13,430 nt of DNA, taken from NCBI GenBank assembly GCA_003489395.1, contig DNMN01000002.1:12336-25765 (forward strand), in the 5' to 3' direction. The stretch comes from Candidatus Yonathbacteria bacterium. GTDB lineage: Bacteria > Patescibacteriota > Minisyncoccia > Phycocordibacterales > UBA1550. The notes beneath the pieces were generated by a model. The model did no database searches and was not told where the DNA came from. It was given only the letters and a program-made list of their open reading frames with translations. Of the stretch, positions 1 to 6,319 are shown one piece after another (positions within the stretch are counted from its first letter, which is position 1; each line of letters starts with the position of its first letter). Both the position numbers and the translations under genes were made by a program.

Positions 1-25
1 GCTAATTTTTTGTTGCTCTTTGAAT

Positions 26-1345
26 CTAGAACATCCACCATTTCGTCTTTGGAGCACCGCATTCCGATAGAATAAGCTCCTCTCCAGCGTCACATGCTCC
101 ATTACCAATTAATGACACAGGAGCAGTTGGCGCGCATACTCCGGTTGAAAGGTCTTGCCCTCCGGGACAGACACTGCAATACGGAGGATTCAATGCTAGG
201 TTATTGCACGTTAAACTTGGTTCAGACCCACTACATCCACCAACGCAGGGAATACACGATGGCGAAAGAAAAGCGTTCCCTGCTGGACATTGGCTACAGG
301 TTGGTGGATTCAATGCGCCGTTATTGCATATCAGGGATGGCTCAGTTCCGCTACAACCTCCGTTACTACAAGCGACACATGAGGTACCATTGTAGGAATA
401 TGTTGCAGGACACTGGTCACAGGCAGTTGGATTCGTGGCGCCATTGGCGCAAGTAATTGCTGTGTATGTTCCACCAAAATTAATTGTCCCACCTGAAGCA
501 AGTGTAAAACTTTGTGTTGCAGGGGTGGTGTATTCAGGCACATCATTCCAAATGATTGTATAAGTTCCAGGAGGCGAAGCGACTGACTGCGAAGTACCAG
601 AACCAGTGATTGTTTCAGGGCCAGTGATGGTCCAGGAGGATGAAATATTTGAGGAAACATCTACCATACCTGGGTCAACATAGGAAACACTAACAAACCC
701 CGGGGCACCTGCACCTGCACCATTGTCATCCCATTTACCGCCAGCACCAACAGTAATCTGATAAGGTGTACCTGGGACAACTGTGAGTTGTTGTGAGTCA
801 ACAGCACCTGCTCCGCCACCGCCACCAAAACCAACATTACCCGTGCTACTCAAATAACCACTGCCACCACTACCATAACCTTGGCCTGGAGAACCTCTAA
901 ATTTGGTGCCCGAAGTATTAGTCCAGTAAACATTATTAACACCAGAAAGGACATCTCCCCCCGTGCCAAAAAGGCTATTGCCTCCAACACCAGGGCAATT
1001 CGCTGCCCCACCACATATCACACCACTAGTACCGTCAGTACCACCAGCACCACCAGCGGTACCTTTCTGCAGAGCCTTCGCACCATGACCACCGTTCACT
1101 GTCAGAAGACTCCCAAAGGAACTATTACCACCGTCTTTTACGACAATAAAACTGCCACAACATGCACCGCCACCGCCACTCATGCTAACTGAGACACTCG
1201 TCACACCCGCCAGTACTGTAAAAGTATTCGCCACGGTGCCATTTAATGCTGGGTCAGTAAAAGTTTGTACACCAGCAAAAGTAACAGCTGGTAACCCCCC
1301 TAAGAGAACAAGCGCAACAACAATTGTACGAATTATTTTTTTCAT
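26..1345 (-). CDS. Secreted glycine-rich protein with C-terminal cysteine repeats
   Basis: 439 aa, unnamed family, probably exported to the cell surface. Residues 1-24 form a signal peptide (MKKIIRT, hydrophobic core, likely cleavage after TFA-24). Residues about 45-220 are a glycine-rich region of short beta-prone segments, like the Gly-rich domains of adhesins and tail-fibre-like proteins, with a few cysteines (C62, C63, C111, C117). Residues about 230-294 (SSWTITGPETITGSG to FGGTYT) look like a small beta-sandwich module. Residues 299-404 hold two and a half cysteine-rich repeats of about 40 aa (pattern CNNGALNPPxCxxCP ... CxxCxGGCSGxEPSL). The end, GNGACDAGEE ... CGAPKTKWWMF, is a small Cys/Asp/Gly motif followed by a basic and aromatic tail. 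The start overlaps the stop of the upstream gene as ATGA, so the two are probably translated together. A surface or adhesive role is inference; the export signal and repeats are directly visible. Confidence 0.85.
   Translation of the reverse strand: MKKIIRTIVVALVLLGGLPAVTFAGVQTFTDPALNGTVANTFTVLAGVTSVSVSMSGGGGACCGSFIVVKDGGNSSFGSLLTVNGGHGAKALQKGTAGGAGGTDGTSGVICGGAANCPGVGGNSLFGTGGDVLSGVNNVYWTNTSGTKFRGSPGQGYGSGGSGYLSSTGNVGFGGGGGAGAVDSQQLTVVPGTPYQITVGAGGKWDDNGAGAGAPGFVSVSYVDPGMVDVSSNISSSWTITGPETITGSGTSQSVASPPGTYTIIWNDVPEYTTPATQSFTLASGGTINFGGTYTAITCANGATNPTACDQCPATYSYNGTSCVACSNGGCSGTEPSLICNNGALNPPTCSQCPAGNAFLSPSCIPCVGGCSGSEPSLTCNNLALNPPYCSVCPGGQDLSTGVCAPTAPVSLIGNGACDAGEELILSECGAPKTKWWMF
134..451 (-). 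repeat. Coding tandem repeat, cysteine-rich, about 120-base period
   Basis: Inside the preceding gene, residues 299-339, 340-379 and 380-404 are successive copies (the last partial) of a unit with about eight cysteines. The similarity extends to DNA: the plus-strand word GGATTCAATGC occurs near 186 and again near 306, each followed by TTATTGCA, exactly 120 bases apart. A diverged third copy sits near 426. This suggests duplication within the gene. The cysteine spacing recalls small disulfide-knotted EGF- or TNFR-like modules, but I cannot assign a family. Confidence 0.75.
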
Positions 1346-1836
1346 TTCTTTAATACGCTAATACTCACCTGGGATTTCGAACCAGCAGTTGTGTTGCCAC
1401 TAATCGTCACATTGATATCATTATTCTCCTTTGTTCCATACAAGGAAGATACTTTAGGTCCTTCATATTTCTTAGAAATATTCCAATTTTTCTCTTTCAG
1501 AAAATCAGTATAAAGAGCATAATTTTCTTTCACTGTTTTAGCAGAGAGAAAAACAATAGTGAGTTGTTTTTGCCCTTTGTAATCCAAACTATAACTCTGC
1601 TCAAATTTTATACCCTTTTCTACGGGAATATCTGTTGGGAAATCAGCGGGTTTGTTGATGCCAAATTCTGTTTTTTGAGGTGCTGTAGAAGTTGCTACTT
1701 TTTGTTCTGCTACTGGTACTACCACCTCATCTCCTTTTTGTTTATATATCGCAAAAACGGCAATAGCAATAATTACAACTAAACTAACTCCAATAGTAAT
1801 AATTTTTTTGTGACCTGCTTGCTCTATGTCGTCCAT
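1342..1836 (-). CDS. Single-pass membrane-anchored protein, unknown function
   Basis: 164 aa from the chosen ATG at 1834-1836. Residues 1-11 are short and polar, 11-31 are a transmembrane helix (IITIGVSLVVIIAIAVFAIY), about 35-60 are a Val/Ala/Thr/Pro-rich linker, and 62-164 are a small alpha/beta domain beginning KPADFPTDIPVEKG and including the segment YALYTDFLKEKNW. The layout suggests an outward-facing domain on an N-terminal anchor. I recognise no named family. An in-frame GTG at 1852-1854 would add six residues, but it lies upstream of a good -10 box (1845-1850) that would begin transcription at about 1838, so the ATG is preferred. The stop is TGA and overlaps the next gene's ATG by four bases, arguing for co-expression with the secreted repeat protein. 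Confidence 0.8.
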   Translation of the reverse strand: MDDIEQAGHKKIITIGVSLVVIIAIAVFAIYKQKGDEVVVPVAEQKVATSTAPQKTEFGINKPADFPTDIPVEKGIKFEQSYSLDYKGQKQLTIVFLSAKTVKENYALYTDFLKEKNWNISKKYEGPKVSSLYGTKENNDINVTISGNTTAGSKSQVSISVLKK

Positions 1837-1837
1837 T

Positions 1838-1874
1838 TGTGTTAATTGTACCACTTACATCTGTTTTCTGTCCA
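1838..1874 (-). promoter_or_regulatory. Promoter with extended -10, almost leaderless start
   Basis: Read on the minus strand: -35 TGGACA (1869-1874), an 18-base spacer, then -10 TACAAT (1845-1850) preceded by TGG, giving an extended -10. The predicted first transcribed base is about 1838, two bases before the ATG at 1836. There is no room for a Shine-Dalgarno sequence. It separates the two surface-protein genes from the sugar-phosphate operon upstream. Confidence 0.6.
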
Positions 1875-1897
1875 CGCAAAACTCTTGAATTTTTTTG

Positions 1898-2143
1898 TTA
1901 CAGCTCTGGTCTCAAAATAGATGTTCCACGTTCAAAGTTTTCTTGAACCCAGGGGATTTTTGCCACTGTTGGCCCAAAAACTCCTAGAGCTATTGTGGCT
2001 ATGATTGCTGAGCCGAGGAAAAATCCTATGCCGTAAATAATGCCTGTCAAAAAGATGCGTTTGATTTCTAGCTGTTTGGCAAGCTTCACATTGAGCGCCT
2101 TTAATTGCTCTATTATCTCATCTCGTTGATTATCTAGTTCCAT
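1898..2143 (-). CDS. DUF5665-type small membrane protein
   Basis: 81 aa. A charged amphipathic N-terminus (residues 1-28, with LKALNVKLAKQLEIKR) is followed by one long hydrophobic segment at about 29-58 (IFLTGIIYGIGFFLGSAI..., glycine-rich) and a short polar tail. This arrangement and the LxxxNxKLAKQL motif match the DUF5665 family as I know it; no function is established for that family. The gene starts two bases after the stop of the transketolase C subunit gene and is probably the last gene of that operon. No hairpin terminator is visible between its stop and the promoter at 1838-1874. Confidence 0.75.
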   Translation of the reverse strand: MELDNQRDEIIEQLKALNVKLAKQLEIKRIFLTGIIYGIGFFLGSAIIATIALGVFGPTVAKIPWVQENFERGTSILRPEL

Positions 2144-2145
2144 TT

Positions 2146-3129
2146 TTACGAAAGTTTCTTTACTGCAACTTTAATGGAGTCTTTGTCCATTCCATAATGC
2201 TTGATGAGTTCAAGTGGAGTTCCTGATTGCCCAAATAAATCCTGCACACCAATGAACGCCATTTTGGTTGGATGCTCAACTGAGAGGATTTCGGCAACAG
2301 CCGATCCCATACCGCCGGCGACTTGATGCTCCTCCACAGTAACTATTGCGCCACATTCCTTTGCGAGGGCAATTACTGCTGTGCGATCCATTGGCTTCAC
2401 AGTTCCAATATTTAAAACGATAGTTCCAGTTCCTTCTGCCTCAAGTTCTTTTCCTGCCATAATCGCATTGTACACGAGCGAGCCACAAGCAATTATGCCA
2501 ACTTTTGGATTTGCAGAACGAAAAAATTCTTGCGCTTTGCCAATTTCAAACGGCGTGTCTTCTGTTGTGATGATTGGAGTTTTTTCACGCGCGAGACGAA
2601 TGTATGTTGGAGAATTTGTTTTTGCCATTGCGAGAGTCGCCTTCTTTGCTTCAATACTATCGCACGGAGTAACAACAACCATGTTTGGCATCACGCGTGT
2701 GATAGCAATATCCTCAATAGCTTGATGTGTACCACCGTCTGGACCCACAGAAACGCCTGCATGCGAGCCGGCAATTTTCACCGGGCGGTCATTGTAACAA
2801 ATGTTTGTGCGAATTTGCTCCCAGCTTCTGCCTGGAGAAAACATTGCGTACGAAGAAACAAAAGGAATCTTCCCCATCGCTGCCATCCCGCTCGCCACTG
2901 ATGCCGACGACTGCTCCATAATACCCATTTCAAAAAATCGCTTTGGGAATTCCTTTGCAAATGCGTCCATCTTTGTGGACTCGGTAAGGTCGCAACACAT
3001 AGCCACAACACGCTCGTCCGCGCGCCCCGCAAGCACAAGCCCCTCTCCAAAGCCCGCGCGAATCGGCGCTTGCTCTACATCTGTATCAAAAAGTTTTGGG
3101 TTAAGTGGTACTGTCATAATTTTATTCAT
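2146..3129 (-). CDS. tkt: Transketolase, C-terminal subunit
   Basis: 327 aa, the pyrimidine-binding and C-terminal half of a split transketolase, which transfers two-carbon ketol units between sugar phosphates using thiamine diphosphate. Visible features: MCCDLTESTKMDAFAKEFPKR, the GIMEQ motif with the cofactor-activating glutamate (E72), GSHAGVSVGPDGGTHQ (about 121-136) in the substrate/cofactor region, and a C-terminal Rossmann-like domain from about residue 210 (VGIIACGSLVYNA, then EEHQVAGGMGSAVAEIL). The length fits the family's stand-alone C subunit. The first ATG (3127-3129) overlaps the N subunit gene by eight bases; a second ATG at 3115-3117 (MTVPLNP) would avoid the overlap and is equally possible. 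Neither has a Shine-Dalgarno sequence. Confidence 0.95.
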   Translation of the reverse strand: MNKIMTVPLNPKLFDTDVEQAPIRAGFGEGLVLAGRADERVVAMCCDLTESTKMDAFAKEFPKRFFEMGIMEQSSASVASGMAAMGKIPFVSSYAMFSPGRSWEQIRTNICYNDRPVKIAGSHAGVSVGPDGGTHQAIEDIAITRVMPNMVVVTPCDSIEAKKATLAMAKTNSPTYIRLAREKTPIITTEDTPFEIGKAQEFFRSANPKVGIIACGSLVYNAIMAGKELEAEGTGTIVLNIGTVKPMDRTAVIALAKECGAIVTVEEHQVAGGMGSAVAEILSVEHPTKMAFIGVQDLFGQSGTPLELIKHYGMDKDSIKVAVKKLS

Positions 3130-3991
3130 GCTCGCTCGCTATCTGCCCGCCTAGCGTGCGGAGCTCTGCAAGGGCGTTTGCTCCTTGCTCTTGGTTTGGT
3201 GGATTGCCGTGCCATTTGTAATCATTCTCAAACATCTCCACACCTTTGCCTGGAATCGTATGCGCGATAATCACCGACGGCTTTTCAAAAATCGCGCGCG
3301 CTTCATCCACAGCGTCCACAATCGCTTCCATATTGTGACCATCAATTTCTAACACGTGCCAGCCAAATGCTCTCCACTTGTCCGAAAGCGGTTCAAGAGG
3401 CATCACATTTTCCGTGAAGCCGTCTATCTGAATATTATTACGGTCTACAATAGCAACAAGGTTGTGAAGTTTTTCACGACCCGCGAGCATCATTGCCTCC
3501 CAAATTTGCCCTTCGTTCAATTCTCCATCACCCAAGAAACAGTAAACAGTTCTGTTTGAATTTTGCCCTCGGTCAAGGCGGTCTGCAAGCGCCATTCCCA
3601 CAGCCTGCGAAAGACCTTGCCCGAGTGGCCCAGAACTCGTTTCAAGCATCGGCAAATATTCACGATGTGGATGCCCCTGCAAGCGCGTGCCAAACTTGCG
3701 AAGTGTTTTTAATTCTTCTACAGGGAAATATCCTGCGTGCGCCATAGTAGCGTATAGCACGGGACAAATGTGACCGTTTGAAAGCACCACTCGGTCGCGT
3801 TCTTCCCATGTGGGATTCTTTGGGTCATGTTTGAGAATATGAAAATAGAACGCTGTGAAAATATCCGTCATACCGAGAGGCCCCGCTGTGTGCCCCGACT
3901 TTGCTTCCACAAGCGCCTCAATAATAGACTTGCGAATCTCAAGAGCTTTTTCTTCGAGGAGCTTTATTTTGTCGTCGTGGAGGTGAGTCAT
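3122..3991 (-). CDS. tkt: Transketolase, N-terminal (TPP-binding) subunit
   Basis: 289 aa, the pyrophosphate-binding half of a split transketolase; the active enzyme should need the C subunit encoded immediately downstream. Visible motifs: SGHTAGPLGMTDI (residues 32-44, with His34), SNGHICPVLYA (71-81, His74), GPLGQGLSQAVG (121-132), and the thiamine diphosphate/magnesium motif GDGELNEG (154-161) ending in DRNNIQIDG (183-191, Asn185/186). This two-gene arrangement is standard in archaea and common in Patescibacteria. A 79-base spacer with 7-base repeats separates the start from rpe upstream, but I see no convincing terminator, so it is probably still part of the gap-rpiB-rpe operon. Confidence 0.95.
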   Translation of the reverse strand: MTHLHDDKIKLLEEKALEIRKSIIEALVEAKSGHTAGPLGMTDIFTAFYFHILKHDPKNPTWEERDRVVLSNGHICPVLYATMAHAGYFPVEELKTLRKFGTRLQGHPHREYLPMLETSSGPLGQGLSQAVGMALADRLDRGQNSNRTVYCFLGDGELNEGQIWEAMMLAGREKLHNLVAIVDRNNIQIDGFTENVMPLEPLSDKWRAFGWHVLEIDGHNMEAIVDAVDEARAIFEKPSVIIAHTIPGKGVEMFENDYKWHGNPPNQEQGANALAELRTLGGQIASEHE

Positions 3992-4013
3992 TGAAATACA
4001 GTTAATGGTCCGT

Positions 4014-4065
4014 AGTTGATAGTTGATAGAGTTTGCTAATAACTAGAAACTATAAACTAATAACT
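4014..4065. repeat. Intergenic 7-base tandem repeats, partly inverted
   Basis: In the rpe-transketolase spacer the plus strand shows two direct copies of AGTTGAT (4014-4020, 4021-4027), an irregular centre, then four in-phase units AATAACT, AGAAACT, ATAAACT, AATAACT (4038-4065), which are the same type of unit on the other strand (AGTTATT, AGTTTAT, AGTTTCT, AGTTATT). The two halves can pair partly as a loose AT-rich hairpin. The same unit recurs at 10103-10137 in the opposite orientation. Confidence 0.7.
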
Positions 4066-4070
4066 TCCCC

Positions 4071-4742
4071 TTATTGTACTAGATTTTTCATTTGTGCGAT
4101 AGCCTGTGTGAAGTCATCAGCTTCAAGAATTGCTGATCCAGCCACGAGGCGTGTTGCTCCTGCGTCAACGAGGCTTCGTGCAGTGTCCATATTTACAGAG
4201 CCATCAATACTAATTGGCAATTCAGAATATTTCGCGCGGAGCGCGCGCACATTTTCAAGCACACGCTCGTCAAACTCCTCACCTTGAAATCCGATGCGCG
4301 CGATCCCCATGCACTGCACAAAATCAATCCTATCTATGTAAGGCTCAATCGCTGAAAGAGGTGTCGTTGTGTTTATGGCAAGACCAAGCTCAATCAAACC
4401 AACAGGTACCGACGCGCGAATTTTTTCAAAATCAACCATTGATTCCACGTGCACAATAATCCTTCTCGCGCCTGCGCTCACCCACTTTGGTACCGCAAGC
4501 TCGGGGTTCTCTATCATCAAGTCCGTTTCAAAATCAATTTCTTCCCATCTCGGCATCCCCTCTTCTTCGGCAACGATTGCGTCAAAATGAGCATCGCGCG
4601 GATACGGCCATGTGCGCGCAGGGACAAACTTTCCATCCATAATGTCCAACTGCACAAACGGCACAACTCCAACAAAAAGACTCATCTTTTCATCCAAGTC
4701 TTCGTAGTCCTTTGGCATTATTGCGGGAATAATTTCTACCAT
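4071..4742 (-). CDS. rpe: Ribulose-phosphate 3-epimerase-like TIM barrel
   Basis: 223 aa. By fold and context this should interconvert ribulose-5-phosphate and xylulose-5-phosphate. Family landmarks: IIPAIMPKD at the N-terminus, VQLDIMDGKFVP (30-41), GLAINTTTPLSAIEPYID (120-137), a counterpart of the GFxGQxF loop as GFQGEEF (151-157), SIDGSVN (178-184) and the phosphate-binding end LVAGSAIL (199-206). The odd part is the metal site: canonical enzymes have a His in HxDxMDG and another in DxHLM, but here they read QLDIMDG (Gln31) and TDLMI (Asp74). Asp33 and Asp180 are kept. It may use a different metal geometry or a different sugar phosphate. It starts two bases after rpiB's stop. No Shine-Dalgarno sequence. 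Confidence 0.85.
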   Translation of the reverse strand: MVEIIPAIMPKDYEDLDEKMSLFVGVVPFVQLDIMDGKFVPARTWPYPRDAHFDAIVAEEEGMPRWEEIDFETDLMIENPELAVPKWVSAGARRIIVHVESMVDFEKIRASVPVGLIELGLAINTTTPLSAIEPYIDRIDFVQCMGIARIGFQGEEFDERVLENVRALRAKYSELPISIDGSVNMDTARSLVDAGATRLVAGSAILEADDFTQAIAQMKNLVQ

Positions 4743-4744
4743 AA

Positions 4745-5185
4745 TTATTTATCTAACTTTTGAATTCTTCTAACATGACGCTCGTCCCCGCTAAATGGCG
4801 TTTCCAGCCACACACGCACAACCTCGCGCGCTTCGTCCTCATCCACAAAACGCGCGCCGAGAGAAAGTATGTTTGCATCATTGTGCTCGCGCGAAAGCAC
4901 GGCAACATCAAACGGCCCGCCGTAGTATACAGCGGCGCGCGCGCCCTTCACCCTGTTTGCGCACATCGCTTCCCCTTGTCCAGAACCTCCGAGAATAATC
5001 CCTCGAGATTCTTTATCTTTAGCCACCGCCTCCGCAACTGGTCGGATAAAATCTGGATAGTCATCTAGCGCCTCAAACTTATGCGCTCCAAAATCCTCCA
5101 CATCATGTCCATGCGCGCGCAAAAAAGGCACGAGGTTCTCCTTGAGCTCAAACCCTGCATGGTCGGTACCAATGTAAATTTTCAT
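4745..5185 (-). CDS. rpiB: Ribose-5-phosphate isomerase B
   Basis: 146 aa, RpiB/LacAB family, interconverting ribose-5-phosphate and ribulose-5-phosphate. Visible motifs: GTDHAGFELK (6-15), DDYPDF (41-46, the usual YPD segment) and GGSGQGEAMCANRVKGARAA (66-85). Enzymes of the E. coli type carry a catalytic cysteine just before GTG; here that position is glycine and a glutamate (Glu72) follows GSGQG, as in the mycobacterial type where glutamate acts as the base. The start lies 10 bases after gap's stop, and the stop lies two bases before rpe, so the gene is firmly within the operon. A TATAAT at 5195-5200 just upstream overlaps gap's stop codon but has no -35 partner. Confidence 0.95.
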   Translation of the reverse strand: MKIYIGTDHAGFELKENLVPFLRAHGHDVEDFGAHKFEALDDYPDFIRPVAEAVAKDKESRGIILGGSGQGEAMCANRVKGARAAVYYGGPFDVAVLSREHNDANILSLGARFVDEDEAREVVRVWLETPFSGDERHVRRIQKLDK

Positions 5186-5195
5186 AATTTATAAA

Positions 5196-6230
5196 TTATA
5201 GAAAGCTTGCAACTTTAACTACGTGCTGTACGAGTGTATTCGTGTATCCCATTTCGTTGTCATACCACGCCATTACTTTTACGAGGTTGCCGTCTACTAC
5301 GCGCGTGAGGTCAAGGTCTGCGATAGAACCATAAAGCTCCCCCACAATGTCAGAGGACACAATAGGCTCCTCGCTCACTTTAAAAATCCCAGCCCAGCGA
5401 GGGTCGCGCGCCGCATCGCGAAGAATTTGATTCACCTCTTCAACAGTCGTATTTCTCTTTGCGATAAATGTTACATCTGCAATAGAGCCCGCGATTACTG
5501 GTACGCGAATTGAAATGCCATCAAACTTTCCTTTCAAGTCCTTCACCACCTCTGTAACAGAGATTGCCGCGCCTGTTGAAGCAGGTACCATGTTTGCGGC
5601 ACCCGCGCGACCACCACGAAGGTCTTTGCCTCCAGGACCATCCACAATTTTCTGAGTACCCGTGTATGCGTGCGTGGTGTTCAAAATCGCTTTTTCAATA
5701 CCAATAGTCTCGTTCAAAATACAAACCACAGGGCTTGCTGCATTTGTAGTACAGGAAGCATTTGAAGAAATCTGCGCGCCTTGAAGTTCCTTGTCGTTAA
5801 TGCCCATGAGTGCCGTAACACAAGTAACTGTGGGAACATCCTCGCCTTTCATTGGCGCTGTCACCACGACACGCTTTGCTCCTTGTGTAAGATGAATGTT
5901 TGATTTTTCTGGGCTCGTAAAAAACCCTGTTGATTCAACCACGATATCAATATTGTATTTTGCCCACGGGAGATTTGTAGGCTCTTTTTCTTGTACGAGA
6001 TTTACTTTTTCACCTCCCACAATAAATCCAGGCTCATCGCCACCAACCACCTCCACATCAAAATCTGCTTTGCCGTATGCTGTGTCGTATTTCAAAAGGT
6101 ACGCCATATTTGATGGGTCACCGAGGTCATTCACCACCACAATCTCAAGCTCTGGGCGTGTGCGCGCCAATTTATAAAAAGCGCGTCCAATGCGCCCAAA
6201 CCCGTTAATCGCTACTTGTACTTTTGCCAT
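5196..6230 (-). CDS. gap: Glyceraldehyde-3-phosphate dehydrogenase, type I
   Basis: 344 aa, NAD-dependent oxidation of glyceraldehyde-3-phosphate to 1,3-bisphosphoglycerate. Features: INGFGRIGR (8-16) Rossmann loop, VVNDLGDPSNMAYLLKYDT (32-50, with Asp35 in the usual NAD-preferring position), SNASCTTNAASPV with catalytic Cys160, HAYTGTQ with catalytic His187, RAGAANMVPASTGAA (208-222), and the C-terminal WYDNEMGYTNTLVQHV (322-337). The length is normal. It is the first gene of the sugar-phosphate operon, behind its own probable promoter (6263-6278) and the terminator of gatB. The pentose-phosphate genes that follow supply its substrate. Confidence 0.97.
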   Translation of the reverse strand: MAKVQVAINGFGRIGRAFYKLARTRPELEIVVVNDLGDPSNMAYLLKYDTAYGKADFDVEVVGGDEPGFIVGGEKVNLVQEKEPTNLPWAKYNIDIVVESTGFFTSPEKSNIHLTQGAKRVVVTAPMKGEDVPTVTCVTALMGINDKELQGAQISSNASCTTNAASPVVCILNETIGIEKAILNTTHAYTGTQKIVDGPGGKDLRGGRAGAANMVPASTGAAISVTEVVKDLKGKFDGISIRVPVIAGSIADVTFIAKRNTTVEEVNQILRDAARDPRWAGIFKVSEEPIVSSDIVGELYGSIADLDLTRVVDGNLVKVMAWYDNEMGYTNTLVQHVVKVASFL

Positions 6231-6262
6231 GGTTCTATGTGGTGGTTAAATTATTAAAACTA

Positions 6263-6278
6263 TTCTGATATTTTAGCA
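6263..6278 (-). promoter_or_regulatory. Probable promoter of the gap operon (extended -10)
   Basis: On the minus strand TGC-TAAAAT reads as an extended -10 (hexamer 6270-6275, TG at 6277-6278), predicting a start near 6263 and a leader of about 33 bases to the gap ATG. No good -35 is present, because the expected position falls in the terminator stem at 6293-6309. The leader has no Shine-Dalgarno sequence. Placement right after a terminator supports a promoter here. Confidence 0.45.
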
Positions 6279-6287
6279 TACAGAACT

Positions 6288-6314
6288 AAAAAGGCACGTA
6301 TTTCGTGCCTTTTT
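6288..6314 (-). terminator. Intrinsic terminator after gatB
   Basis: A near-perfect palindrome: AAAAA, stem GGCACG (6293-6298), loop TATTT (6299-6303), stem CGTGCC (6304-6309), TTTTT (6310-6314). Read on the minus strand it lies five bases beyond gatB's stop codon and has the U-run of a factor-independent terminator. It is symmetrical, so it would work in both directions, but no plus-strand gene ends here. Confidence 0.9.
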
Positions 6315-6319
6315 ATACT

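Noticed and set aside
94..456. A 120-codon open frame on the plus strand opposite the secreted protein, and another at 881-1192
   Set aside because: They are antisense to a gene with a clear signal peptide and repeats; their proteins are His/Arg/Thr-rich artefacts of the glycine- and cysteine-rich codons on the other strand.
1342..1344. Alternative genetic code with TGA as a sense codon, as in some Patescibacteria
   Set aside because: TGA serves as the stop of the membrane-anchored protein in a normal ATGA overlap, no gene contains in-frame TGA, and all other stops are TAA or TAG.
4014..4065. Could the heptad arrays be a CRISPR or origin iterons
   Set aside because: Units are seven bases with no spacers, no cas genes or replication gene nearby, and only a few copies.
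5195..5200. A perfect TATAAT just upstream of rpiB
   Set aside because: It overlaps gap's stop codon, has no -35 at 16-18 bases and lies inside a tight operon; likely AT-rich chance.
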